DNA of 64,000 bases, from NCBI GenBank assembly GCA_041917255.1, contig JAYRYA010000007.1, positions 62,001-126,000 on the forward strand. Reading direction: 5' to 3'. Below are positions 1-7,664 of this stretch, piece after piece. Source of the DNA: Zoogloea sp041917255. Lineage in GTDB: Bacteria > Pseudomonadota > Gammaproteobacteria > Burkholderiales > Rhodocyclaceae. The translations under genes were made by a program, and so were the position numbers. Every line of letters starts with the position of its first letter. The stretch's first letter is position 1. The notes under the pieces were generated by a model. It was not told where the DNA came from, did not search any database, and saw only the letters and a list, made by a program, of their open reading frames with translations.

Positions 1-368
1 ATCTGGGCGAGTTCGGAGAGGAGTTGCAGGTGGTGTTCGTTCGCTTGTTCGGGCACCAGTAGCACGAACAGCATCGATACGGGCCGGCCGTCGGGGGCGT
101 CGAAGGGGACTGGCTCGGCGAGGCGCATGAACGCGCCCAGCGCATCCTTCAGGCCCTTGATGCGTCCGTGGGGAATCGCGATGCCCTGCCCGAGACCGGT
201 CGAGCCGAGCTTCTCGCGGGCAAACAGACTGTCGAAGACGGTGCTTCGGGCGATGCCGTGATTGTTCTCGAACAGCAGGCCGGCTTGCTCGAAAGCGCGC
301 TTCTTGCTGCTCGCTTCGAGGCTGACAACCACATTGGCCGGAGGCAGAAGTTTGGCGATGAGGTTCAT
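1..368 (-). CDS. ptsN: PTS IIA-like nitrogen regulatory protein PtsN, partial (C-terminus beyond window)
   Basis: EIIA-Ntr of the nitrogen phosphotransferase system is a cytoplasmic phosphoacceptor that links PEP, potassium and nitrogen status. The ATG at 368 opens MNLIAKLLPP. The phosphorylated histidine lies in GIAIPHGR (His67), followed by the typical LFVLLVPE strand and the HLQLLSELA helix. Only 122 codons are in the window. It follows hpf and rpoN on the same strand, the classic rpoN neighbourhood, and a TATAAT sits just upstream at 473-478. Family assignment is secure. Confidence 0.95.
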   Translation of the reverse strand, partial: MNLIAKLLPPANVVVSLEASSKKRAFEQAGLLFENNHGIARSTVFDSLFAREKLGSTGLGQGIAIPHGRIKGLKDALGAFMRLAEPVPFDAPDGRPVSMLFVLLVPEQANEHHLQLLSELAQ

Positions 369-451
369 GGGCGGGACGCTCCTGTACGCGGTGGGACCGG
401 GACAGGTTTCCGGGAACGAATCTGGAAAATCCGGGGCGGATGCCGCCGGGG

Positions 452-488
452 CCGTTGTGTCAGTTGGGGCGCATTATAGCCACAACGG
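452..488 (-). promoter_or_regulatory. Candidate ptsN promoter with inverted repeat around the -10
   Basis: On the minus strand a perfect TATAAT hexamer (complement of 473-478) lies between hpf and ptsN. It is bracketed by an exact 8-base inverted repeat, CCGTTGTG at 452-459 and CACAACGG at 481-488. The -35 region (TTCTGC at spacing 16) is poor, which suggests activator dependence or a fortuitous -10. The repeat could be an operator or, once transcribed, a hairpin. Confidence 0.45.
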
Positions 489-522
489 TCCCGGGCAGAA
501 GGGGATTACTTGGGGGCGACGA

Positions 523-846
523 TCAGGATTCGGCGAGGTGCTGCTTCAGGGAGTCATGGCCATGGTTGGAGGCCTTGTCCTTGTACTTCAGAACCTGGCG
601 GTCAAGCTTGTCGGTCAGGGCGTCGATGGCGGCATACATATCAGCATCCTCGCTCTCGACGTGGATGTCCTTGCCACGCACGTGAACCGTGACTTCGGCC
701 TTCTGACGCAGCTTTTCCACCGAGAGGATCACGCCGACGCTGGTGACGTTGTCGAAATGACGGATCACGCGATCAAGCTTGGAGGTGACGTACTCGCGGA
801 TGGCCGGCGTAACTTCGACGTGATGCCCCGTGATGTTGAGGTTCAT
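523..846 (-). CDS. hpf: Ribosome hibernation promoting factor, short form
   Basis: Binds the 30S decoding centre in stationary phase and promotes inactive ribosome dimers. The 107-residue protein starts MNLNITGHHVEVTP at the ATG at 846; a longer upstream reading frame overlaps rpoN and is not used. The length and the absence of a C-terminal dimerisation domain identify the short HPF/YhbH form usual next to rpoN. The ribosome site AAAGGTAAG precedes the ATG, 16 bases after the rpoN stop. Confidence 0.95.
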   Translation of the reverse strand: MNLNITGHHVEVTPAIREYVTSKLDRVIRHFDNVTSVGVILSVEKLRQKAEVTVHVRGKDIHVESEDADMYAAIDALTDKLDRQVLKYKDKASNHGHDSLKQHLAES

Positions 847-862
847 GGTTCTTACCTTTCTG

Positions 863-2320
863 TCAGATGGTTTTGCGCAGACTGACCGGCGGGATATCGA
901 GGGATTCGCGATACTTTGCGATGGTCCTGCGTGCCACGACGATACCCTGCTGGCCCAACAACTCGGCAATCTTGGCGTCGGACAAGGGTTTCTTCTTGTC
1001 TTCCGCGGCAACCAGCTGGCGAATCAGCGCCCGAATCGCCGTCGAGGAAGCCGCCCCACCGGTGTCGGTGGCGACGTGACTGCCGAAAAAATGTTTGAAC
1101 TCGAAAATGCCTCTTGGCGTGGCCATGTACTTCTGGGTGGTCACCCGTGAGACGGTAGACTCGTGCAATTCCAACTGCTCGGCGATTTCACGCAGTGTCA
1201 GAGGGCGCATCGCCACATCGCCATAATCGAAGAACTGACGCTGCCGGTCAACGATCGCTTGCGACACGCGCTGGATGGTGTCGAAGCGCTGTTGAACGTT
1301 CTTGATGAGCCAGCGGGCTTCCTGCAGGTGATTGGACAGGGAGCCACTGGCGCCGCGGTTGTCCCGCAGGATCTGGGCATAAAGCTGGTTGATGCGAAGC
1401 TTGGGCATCGCATCCGGGTTGAGGCTGACGACCCAGGTGTTGCGCACCTTGCGGACGACCACATCCGGTACCACATAACGGATGTCGGACTGGGCGAAAC
1501 GGGCGCCGGGGCGTGGGTTGAGATCAAGGATCAAGGCATGGGCTTCGCGCAATTCGTCATCGCTACAGCGCAGTGCGCGCTTGAGCTTCAGATAGTCGCG
1601 AGCCGCGAGTAGTTCAAGGTGCTCCGCGACGATGGCCAGTGCCAGTTCGCGTTCGCGGCTGGGCGGCTGGGCGCGCAGCTGCAGGCTGAGGCATTCGCTG
1701 ATGTCGGCGGCGGCGATTCCGCAGGGGTCAAGGCTCTGGATGTGGCGCAGGGCGATCGTCAGGTCGTCCAGATCCACCTCAAGCTCGGGCGGCAGCAGCG
1801 GCAGGAGGTCTTCAAGGGCCTGACTGAGGTAACCGTCGTCGTCGAGGGCCTCGATCACGAAGCGGGTCAGGGCGCGGTCCCGATCAGACAGCGGGGTGAG
1901 GGAGATCTGGGCGTCCAGGTGGTCGCGCAGGGTGGTGACGGTAGCCTGTAGATCATGGAAATCGTTGTCGTCGTCATCGTCCCGCTGACCACCGCCGGAG
2001 CCCTGCCAGTCGCCACCTTCGGCGAAGTCGAACTCCCGGTCAGTGTCGCGCTCGCGCTGGTCGGATTCGCGGGCCTGCTCCTGCTCGCGCTCCTGGGCGG
2101 CCTCACTGCCAGCCGGGGCGGCCGGGCCGGGGGCTTCGAGGCGGCTGGAGCCGAGGTTGGAGTCAGGCTCGTCCCGCTCGATCATCGGGTTCTCGAGGAG
2201 GATCTTCTCGATCTCCTGATTCAACTCGAGGGTCGACAGCTGCAGCAGCTTGATCGACTGCTGGAGCTGGGGCGTCAGCGCGAGATGTTGGGAGAGTTTT
2301 AGCTGGAGGCTGGGCTTCAT
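863..2320 (-). CDS. rpoN: RNA polymerase sigma-54 factor RpoN
   Basis: Directs RNA polymerase to -24/-12 promoters that need AAA+ enhancer-binding activators. The 485-residue protein has the expected architecture: a Gln/Leu-rich region I (LSQHLALTPQLQQSIKLLQL) at the N-terminus, an acidic region II with an unusually long Asp run near residues 110-122, a core-binding domain, and a DNA-binding domain ending in the RpoN box ARRTIAKYRE (residues 463-472). It starts at the ATG at 2320, 15 bases after the lptB stop, inside the lptB-rpoN-hpf-ptsN series. Confidence 0.98.
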   Translation of the reverse strand: MKPSLQLKLSQHLALTPQLQQSIKLLQLSTLELNQEIEKILLENPMIERDEPDSNLGSSRLEAPGPAAPAGSEAAQEREQEQARESDQRERDTDREFDFAEGGDWQGSGGGQRDDDDDNDFHDLQATVTTLRDHLDAQISLTPLSDRDRALTRFVIEALDDDGYLSQALEDLLPLLPPELEVDLDDLTIALRHIQSLDPCGIAAADISECLSLQLRAQPPSRERELALAIVAEHLELLAARDYLKLKRALRCSDDELREAHALILDLNPRPGARFAQSDIRYVVPDVVVRKVRNTWVVSLNPDAMPKLRINQLYAQILRDNRGASGSLSNHLQEARWLIKNVQQRFDTIQRVSQAIVDRQRQFFDYGDVAMRPLTLREIAEQLELHESTVSRVTTQKYMATPRGIFEFKHFFGSHVATDTGGAASSTAIRALIRQLVAAEDKKKPLSDAKIAELLGQQGIVVARRTIAKYRESLDIPPVSLRKTI

Positions 2321-2335
2321 GGCAACAATGATGCC

Positions 2336-3058
2336 TCAGAGCCGGAAATGCTCGCCGAGGTAAACCTGACGGACCTGCTCATTCCGGACGATGTCTTCCG
2401 GACGTCCGCTGGCCAGCACTTCACCGGCATTGATGATGAATGCGCGGTCGCAGATGCCAAGGGTCTCGCGGACGTTATGGTCGGTGATGAGGACGCCTAT
2501 CCCCTTTTCCTTGAGGAAGCGGATGATCTTCTGGATGTCGATGACGGCGATGGGGTCGACGCCGGCAAAGGGCTCGTCGAGGAGGATCAGCCGGGGGTCG
2601 GAGGCGAGGGCGCGGGCGATCTCGCAGCGCCGGCGTTCGCCGCCTGAGAGGGAGATTGCAGTGTTGTCGCGCAGGTGTTCGATGCCCAGCTCGCCGAGCA
2701 GTTGCTCGAGGCGTTCGGCCATTTCGGCCTTGCTGAGATTCTGAAGTTCAAGCACCGCCTGGATGTTTTCGGCCACCGTGAGCTTGCGGAAGACGCTCAT
2801 CTCCTGAGGCAGGTAAGACAGGCCAAGACGGGCACGCTGATGGATCGGGCGATGGGTCAGCACCTGGTCGTCGAGGGTGATCTCGCCGTCGTCGGCGACC
2901 ACGAGACCGACGATCATGTAGAAGCAGGTGGTCTTGCCGGCGCCATTGGGGCCGAGCAGGCCGACCACCTCGCCGCTGCCGACGTCGAACGAGACGTCGT
3001 GGACGACGGTGCGCGCCTTGTACTTCTTGCGCAGGTTGCTGACTTTAAGCAGGCTCAT
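2336..3058 (-). CDS. lptB: LPS export ABC transporter ATP-binding protein LptB
   Basis: Cytoplasmic ATPase of the LptBFGC complex that extracts lipopolysaccharide from the inner membrane. The 240-residue protein has Walker A GPNGAGKT (36-43), the LptB-typical Q-loop LPQEMSVFRKLTV, ABC signature LSGGERRR, Walker B LILLDEPFAGVDP and the H-loop ITDHNVRETL. It precedes rpoN as usual, but lptA and lptC are absent upstream. Instead it overlaps the end of recX by 14 bases, suggesting translational coupling. Confidence 0.96.
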   Translation of the reverse strand: MSLLKVSNLRKKYKARTVVHDVSFDVGSGEVVGLLGPNGAGKTTCFYMIVGLVVADDGEITLDDQVLTHRPIHQRARLGLSYLPQEMSVFRKLTVAENIQAVLELQNLSKAEMAERLEQLLGELGIEHLRDNTAISLSGGERRRCEIARALASDPRLILLDEPFAGVDPIAVIDIQKIIRFLKEKGIGVLITDHNVRETLGICDRAFIINAGEVLASGRPEDIVRNEQVRQVYLGEHFRL

Positions 3059-3494
3059 CGCCGGGATGTTCTTTCAGGACTCTACGAATGATTTCGGTCG
3101 AGAAGCCGCGACCTTGAAGAAAACGCGCCTGACGGGCCCATTCTCGCGCGTCTGCCGGCGCTGCGGAGAATTTTCGGCGATGGACGTCGGAGGCGCGTTC
3201 GAATTCGCTCTCGGTGCAGTTATCTGCGATGGCCAGGCCGATCTGCTCAGCGCCCACGCCCCGCCGGCTGAGTTCACTGGTGAGCCGCGCGGTGCCGAAG
3301 CGGGCTGCCTTGGCGCGGACGTAGGCGTCGGCGAAGCGGGCGTCGGAGAGGAGGCCGAGTTCGACCAGCCGGTCGAGTTCGGCACTCACTTCCTCGTCGC
3401 TGCCGAGGCTGCTCAGCTTGCGTGCAAGTTCTGCGCGGGAGTGTTCCCGTTGAGCCAGACAACGCAAGGCTCGCTCATGCAGACCGGTACCCAT
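3045..3494 (-). CDS. recX: RecA regulatory protein RecX
   Basis: RecX binds the RecA filament and modulates recombinase and coprotease activity. The 149-residue protein shows the three-helix repeat pattern of the family (REHSRAELARKL, LGLLSDARFADAYVR, FLQGRGFSTEIIRRVL). It starts 28 bases downstream of recA, with no obvious terminator between them, so recA-recX read-through is expected. It overlaps lptB at its end. Confidence 0.92.
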   Translation of the reverse strand: MGTGLHERALRCLAQREHSRAELARKLSSLGSDEEVSAELDRLVELGLLSDARFADAYVRAKAARFGTARLTSELSRRGVGAEQIGLAIADNCTESEFERASDVHRRKFSAAPADAREWARQARFLQGRGFSTEIIRRVLKEHPGDEPA

Positions 3495-3522
3495 GGACGA
3501 CCGCTTTCCTCGCCGACGAGGT

Positions 3523-4557
3523 TCAGGCTGCTTCGGCGGAGGGCGCAGGCGGAATCACGGCCATCTCGGGCAGCCCGACGGCGACGCGGATCTTGTTTTC
3601 GATCTCGCGGGCGATGTGGGGGTTGCTCTTGAGGAACTCACGGGCATTGTCCTTGCCCTGACCGATCTTTTCGCCACCATAGGCGTACCAGGCGCCGGAC
3701 TTGTCGACGAACTTGTGCTGCACGCCCAGGTCGATGATTTCGCCCTCGCGGGAGGTGCCTTCGCCATAGAGGATGTCGAACAAGGTCTCCTTGAACGGCG
3801 GTGCGACCTTGTTCTTGACGACCTTGACCTTGGTTTCCGAGCCGATCACCTCGTCGTTCTTCTTGATGGTGCCGATGCGCCGGATGTCCATCCGCACCGA
3901 GGCGTAGAACTTGAGGGCATTGCCGCCGGTTGTCGTTTCGGGGCTGCCGAACATCACGCCGATCTTCATCCGGATCTGGTTGATGAAGATGACCAGGGTG
4001 TTGGTACGCTTGATGTTGGCCGTGAGCTTGCGCAGGGCCTGACTCATGAGGCGTGCCTGCAGGCCGGGGAGCTGATCGCCCATCTCGCCTTCGATTTCTG
4101 CCTTAGGGGTGAGCGCGGCGACGGAGTCGATGACAACGACGTCAACGCCACCCGAGCGCACCAGCATGTCGGCGATCTCGAGGGCCTGTTCGCCGGTGTC
4201 GGGCTGGGAGATCAGCAACTCGCCCACATTGACGCCGAGCTTCTGGGCGTAGGTGACGTCAAGCGCGTGCTCGGCATCGATGAAGGCGGCGGTGCCGCCG
4301 AGCTTCTGCATCTCGGCAACCACCTGGAGGGTGAGGGTTGTCTTGCCGGACGATTCGGGACCGTAGATTTCCACGACCCGGCCGCGCGGCAGGCCGCCGA
4401 TGCCGAGGGCAATGTCGAGGCCCAGGGAGCCGGTGGAGACGGTCTGGATGTCGCTTTCGACTTCGCCGTCGCCCATGCGCATGATCGAGCCCTTGCCGAA
4501 CTGCTTTTCGATCTGGGAAAGCGCGGCGGCGAGGGCCTTGGCCTTGTTGTCATCCAT
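3523..4557 (-). CDS. recA: Recombinase RecA
   Basis: DNA strand-exchange ATPase and SOS coprotease. It has 344 residues, with Walker A GPESSGKT (66-73), Walker B VVVIDSVAAL, the L2 loop FINQIRMKIGVMFGSPETTTGGNA in canonical form, and a short acidic-poor C-terminus ending in APSAEAA. The ATG at 4557 is preceded by AAGGATCACGACAG. A LexA-type box lies about 108 bases upstream, consistent with SOS control. Confidence 0.99.
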   Translation of the reverse strand: MDDNKAKALAAALSQIEKQFGKGSIMRMGDGEVESDIQTVSTGSLGLDIALGIGGLPRGRVVEIYGPESSGKTTLTLQVVAEMQKLGGTAAFIDAEHALDVTYAQKLGVNVGELLISQPDTGEQALEIADMLVRSGGVDVVVIDSVAALTPKAEIEGEMGDQLPGLQARLMSQALRKLTANIKRTNTLVIFINQIRMKIGVMFGSPETTTGGNALKFYASVRMDIRRIGTIKKNDEVIGSETKVKVVKNKVAPPFKETLFDILYGEGTSREGEIIDLGVQHKFVDKSGAWYAYGGEKIGQGKDNAREFLKSNPHIAREIENKIRVAVGLPEMAVIPPAPSAEAA

Positions 4558-4664
4558 CTGTCGTGATCCTTGTAAAAAGGGTTTTGGAGATTATGGCACA
4601 GAGTTTGCATGCAGGTGATCGCGCGTCGTCACGAGAGGTATCGGAGCGAAGAATACAGCGCGAG

Positions 4665-4680
4665 CTGATATTTTATACAG
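4665..4680. promoter_or_regulatory. LexA (SOS) box upstream of recA
   Basis: CTGATATTTTATACAG fits the CTG-N10-CAG proteobacterial LexA consensus. Read on the minus strand it contains TATAAAAT, a plausible recA -10, so bound LexA would occlude the promoter. It lies between the pncC stop and recA. The recA leader would be about 100 bases. Confidence 0.75.
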
Positions 4681-4731
4681 TTACGGCGCCGAGTCTACAG
4701 AATTCGCCAACGCATTGATGCGGATGGGGTT

Positions 4732-5217
4732 TCAGGCGTATCGGCGGATGAGTTCGGTGAGGGCGAAGACCACCGCCTGGCGGCGGACGGCCTCGCGGTC
4801 GCCGTCGAAGTGGCAGGTGACCGTCTGGGGAGATTCGCCCGTCCGACCCCAGCCGAAGCACACGGTGCCGACGGGCTTGTCGGCCGAGCCGCCGCCGGGG
4901 CCGGCAATACCGGAGATCGACAGGGCGAGGTCGGCCTCGGCGCGTTCGAGGGTGCCGCGGACCATCGCCGCAGTGGTTGGTTCGCTCACGGCCCCGTGGC
5001 GGGCGAGGGTCATCGGAGAGACTCCGAGGAGCGCGCACTTGGCGTCGTTGGAGTAGGTGATGAAGCCACAGTCGAACCAGCCGGAGCTGCCGGCGGTGGC
5101 GGTGACGACTTCGGCCACCCAGCCGCCAGTGCAGGATTCGGCGGTGGCGAGACGCCAGCCGCGGGCGGCGAGGTGGTCGCCGACGAGGCGGGAGAGGGTT
5201 TCGAGCTGGGCGTCCAT
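4732..5217 (-). CDS. pncC: Nicotinamide-nucleotide amidohydrolase PncC (CinA C-terminal family)
   Basis: Deamidates NMN to nicotinate mononucleotide in pyridine nucleotide recycling. It is a stand-alone CinA C-terminal domain of 161 residues with the signature ATAESCTGGWVAE near the N-terminus and SGIAGPGGGSADKPVG in the middle. An upstream TTG at 5220 is possible, but the ATG at 5217 overlaps the pgpA stop by one base (TGATG) and is preferred. recA follows, an association also seen for cinA in other bacteria. Confidence 0.93.
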   Translation of the reverse strand: MDAQLETLSRLVGDHLAARGWRLATAESCTGGWVAEVVTATAGSSGWFDCGFITYSNDAKCALLGVSPMTLARHGAVSEPTTAAMVRGTLERAEADLALSISGIAGPGGGSADKPVGTVCFGWGRTGESPQTVTCHFDGDREAVRRQAVVFALTELIRRYA

Positions 5218-5696
5218 CAACCGAGGAGTCTCACGAGCAGGGCCAGCGCGAGCAGGGTATAGCCGGCGGCGACGATGTCGTCGAGCATCACCCCGAAGCC
5301 GCCGCGGGTGCGTTCATCCACCCAGCGGATGGGTTGCGGCTTGACGATGTCGAAGAAGCGGAACAGCACGAAGGCGGCGAACTGCCAGCCGAAGCCTTCG
5401 GGGGTGAGCCACAGCACCAACCAGATGGCGACGATCTCGTCCCACACGATGCTGCCGGGATCGGCCACACCCAGGGCGCGACCGGTGCGTTCGCAGGCGA
5501 TCACGCCGAACAGGAAGCAGGCCACCAGCAGCCCGGCGAACAGACCGTCGGTAAGCGGTGCGCGGATGAAGGGAAACAGCAGCCAGCCGGCCAGGGTGCC
5601 CGCGGTGCCCGGGCCCTTGGGCCACAGGCCGGAGCCGAAGCCAAGGGCGATGAAGTGGGCTGGATCGGATAGCAGGAAGCGGAGGTTGGGCTTCAT
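5217..5696 (-). CDS. pgpA: Phosphatidylglycerophosphatase A
   Basis: Membrane enzyme that removes the phosphate from phosphatidylglycerophosphate to give phosphatidylglycerol. The 159-residue protein has GSGLWPKGPGTAGT near the N-terminus, several hydrophobic segments, the motif SIVWDEIVAIW and the C-terminal MLDDIVAAGY acidic motif typical of PgpA. It overlaps thiL upstream and touches pncC downstream. Confidence 0.95.
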   Translation of the reverse strand: MKPNLRFLLSDPAHFIALGFGSGLWPKGPGTAGTLAGWLLFPFIRAPLTDGLFAGLLVACFLFGVIACERTGRALGVADPGSIVWDEIVAIWLVLWLTPEGFGWQFAAFVLFRFFDIVKPQPIRWVDERTRGGFGVMLDDIVAAGYTLLALALLVRLLG

Positions 5697-6661
5697 GCGG
5701 CGCCGCCGAAGTGGTCGTAGCCGCGCGCAGCCAGGTCGCGCAGGGTGCCGCCGGCGTCGCGCAGTTGCAGACTGTCGGTGGGCGAAGTGATGCTGCCGAT
5801 GCGGTGCAAGGGCAGGGCCAGTCGGGCGGAGAGGTCGGCCAGGGCGGCGCGCTGGCTCGCCGGTGCGGTGAACAGGAGTTCGTAGTCATCGCCGCCCCCG
5901 GTGCAGGCGGCAAACGCCCGGGCCGGATCGCCACAGGCGGCAACCAGCGGCGCGAGGGGCAGGTTGGCTTCGTCGATCACCGCGCCGACGAGCGAGCTTT
6001 CGAGGATGTGGCCGAGATCGCCGAGGAGGCCGTCGGAGACATCGAGCATCGCGCTGGCGACGCCACGCAGGGCGACGCCGAGGGCGACGCGCGGCTGGGG
6101 CCGGTGAAGGGCGGCGAGGTAGTCGTCGCGATAGGTGTCGGCGAGATGGGTGTCGCCGCGCAGGTGAGCCAGGCCGAGGGCCGCGCGGCCGGGGGCGCCG
6201 GACACCCACAGGTCGTCACCGGGCTTTGCGCCGCTGCGGGTGATGGCGCTGCCAGTGGGTACCTCGCCGAAGATCGTCGGGCACAGGTTGAGCGGGCCGC
6301 GGGTGGTGTCGCCGCCGATGGCGTCGATGTCGAAGGCCTCGCAGCAGGCGAAGAAGCCGTTGGCGAAGGCTTCGATCCAGGCTTCGTCGGCGCCAGGCAG
6401 GCTGGCCGCCAGCACCACCCAGCGGGGTTGGGCGCCCATCGCGGCGAGGTCGGAGACGTTGACCGCGAGGGTCTTCCAGCCGAGATCGGTGGGGTTGGTG
6501 TCGGCGAAGAAATGGGTGCCGGCCACCAGCATGTCGGTGGAGATGGCCAGCTGCATGCCGGGCGCCGGACGGATCAGGGCCGCGTCGTCGCCCACCGCCA
6601 GATCGGTGTGGCGGGCGGGACGGGTGAAGTGCCGGCGGATCAGGGCGAACTCGGACGGCAT
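5693..6661 (-). CDS. thiL: Thiamine-monophosphate kinase
   Basis: Phosphorylates thiamine monophosphate to thiamine pyrophosphate, the active cofactor. It has 322 residues of the PurM/ThiL fold: VGDDAALIRP, STDMLVAGTHF, NVSDLAAMGAQPRW, GGDTTRGPL and DVSDGLLGDLGHI are the expected metal and nucleotide sites. It sits between nusB and pgpA, the common nusB-thiL-pgpA order of proteobacteria. The pgpA ATG overlaps its stop. Confidence 0.97.
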   Translation of the reverse strand: MPSEFALIRRHFTRPARHTDLAVGDDAALIRPAPGMQLAISTDMLVAGTHFFADTNPTDLGWKTLAVNVSDLAAMGAQPRWVVLAASLPGADEAWIEAFANGFFACCEAFDIDAIGGDTTRGPLNLCPTIFGEVPTGSAITRSGAKPGDDLWVSGAPGRAALGLAHLRGDTHLADTYRDDYLAALHRPQPRVALGVALRGVASAMLDVSDGLLGDLGHILESSLVGAVIDEANLPLAPLVAACGDPARAFAACTGGGDDYELLFTAPASQRAALADLSARLALPLHRIGSITSPTDSLQLRDAGGTLRDLAARGYDHFGGAA

Positions 6662-6690
6662 CGCGCGGGGGCGCTCCGGCGGGTGGCGGG

Positions 6691-7167
6691 TCAGGCCGAC
6701 TTGTTGCCGCGGGCGGCCTGACGCTCGCGGGCGTTGGCCTCGACCTCGTCGGCGCGCAGGCGGGCGGCGAGCTTGTCGAGCACGCCGTTCACGAACTTGT
6801 GACCGTCGGTGCCGCCGAAGCCCTTGGCCAGTTCGATGGCCTCGTTGATGATGACCCGGTAGGGGGTTTCGGGGCGGTGGGCGAGCTCGAAGGTGGACAT
6901 GAGCAGGATGGCGCGCTCGACCGGCGACAGCTCATTGATCGGGCGCTCGATGTAGGTGGCGAAACCGACCTGGAGTTCGGGTGCGTTGCTGATGGTGCCG
7001 CGGAGGAGGCCGACGAAGAGTTCGCGGTCACACTTGTCGAAACCGGCGACCTCGGCCAGCTGCGCTTCGATGGCGCTGATCGGGGACTGATTGAGCAGCC
7101 ACTGATACACGCCCTGCAGGGCAAACTCGCGGGCGCGGCGGCGGGGTGATTTGTTGGCGGCGCTCAT
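6691..7167 (-). CDS. nusB: Transcription antitermination factor NusB
   Basis: RNA-binding partner of NusE in rRNA antitermination. The start is the ATG at 7167 (MSAANKSPRRRAREFALQG), which overlaps the ribH stop as ATGA. A longer frame upstream lies inside ribH. The 158-residue protein is all-helical with conserved SPVERAILLMSTFEL and NEAIELAKGFGGTDGHKFVNGVLD. The ribH-nusB-thiL order is standard. Confidence 0.97.
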   Translation of the reverse strand: MSAANKSPRRRAREFALQGVYQWLLNQSPISAIEAQLAEVAGFDKCDRELFVGLLRGTISNAPELQVGFATYIERPINELSPVERAILLMSTFELAHRPETPYRVIINEAIELAKGFGGTDGHKFVNGVLDKLAARLRADEVEANARERQAARGNKSA

Positions 7168-7634
7168 GCCAGTGCCTTCAGGAGGCGGGCCATCTCGACG
7201 GCGGCCTGGGCGCAGTCGGCGCCCTTGACCTGCATGCGGGCGAGCGCCTGGTCGTCGTCCTCGGTGGTGAGGATGCCGTTGGCGATGGGCACGCCGGTGT
7301 CGAGGGTGACGCGGGTGAGGCCGGCGCCCTGCTCGTTGGAGACGAGTTCGAAGTGGTAGGTCTCGCCGCGGATCACCGCGCCGAGGGCGACCAGGGCGTC
7401 GAAGCGGCCGCTCTTGGCCATCGTCTGCAGGGTGAGGGGCGCTTCGAGGGCGCCGGGCACGGTGGCGATGGTGATGTCGTTCGCCGCGACGCCGAGGCGC
7501 TGCAGTTCGGCGGTGCAGGACGACAGCAGGCCTTCGCACACGTCAAGGTTGAAGCGGCACATGACGACGCCCACCTTGAGGCCGCGGCCGTCGAGGTTGG
7601 GTTCGATTTCGGGGATGTTGTCGTAACGGGGCAT
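7164..7634 (-). CDS. ribH: 6,7-dimethyl-8-ribityllumazine synthase
   Basis: Condenses the ribitylamino-pyrimidinedione with dihydroxybutanone phosphate, the penultimate riboflavin step. It has 156 residues, with the substrate-binding TVPGALEAPLTLQ and the catalytic-His segment VIRGETYHFELVSNEQ. It lies 30 bases after ribBX and is coupled to nusB. Confidence 0.97.
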   Translation of the reverse strand: MPRYDNIPEIEPNLDGRGLKVGVVMCRFNLDVCEGLLSSCTAELQRLGVAANDITIATVPGALEAPLTLQTMAKSGRFDALVALGAVIRGETYHFELVSNEQGAGLTRVTLDTGVPIANGILTTEDDDQALARMQVKGADCAQAAVEMARLLKALA

Positions 7635-7664
7635 GGTGTTACCTGGAAAGGAGTGGGGGCCGGG

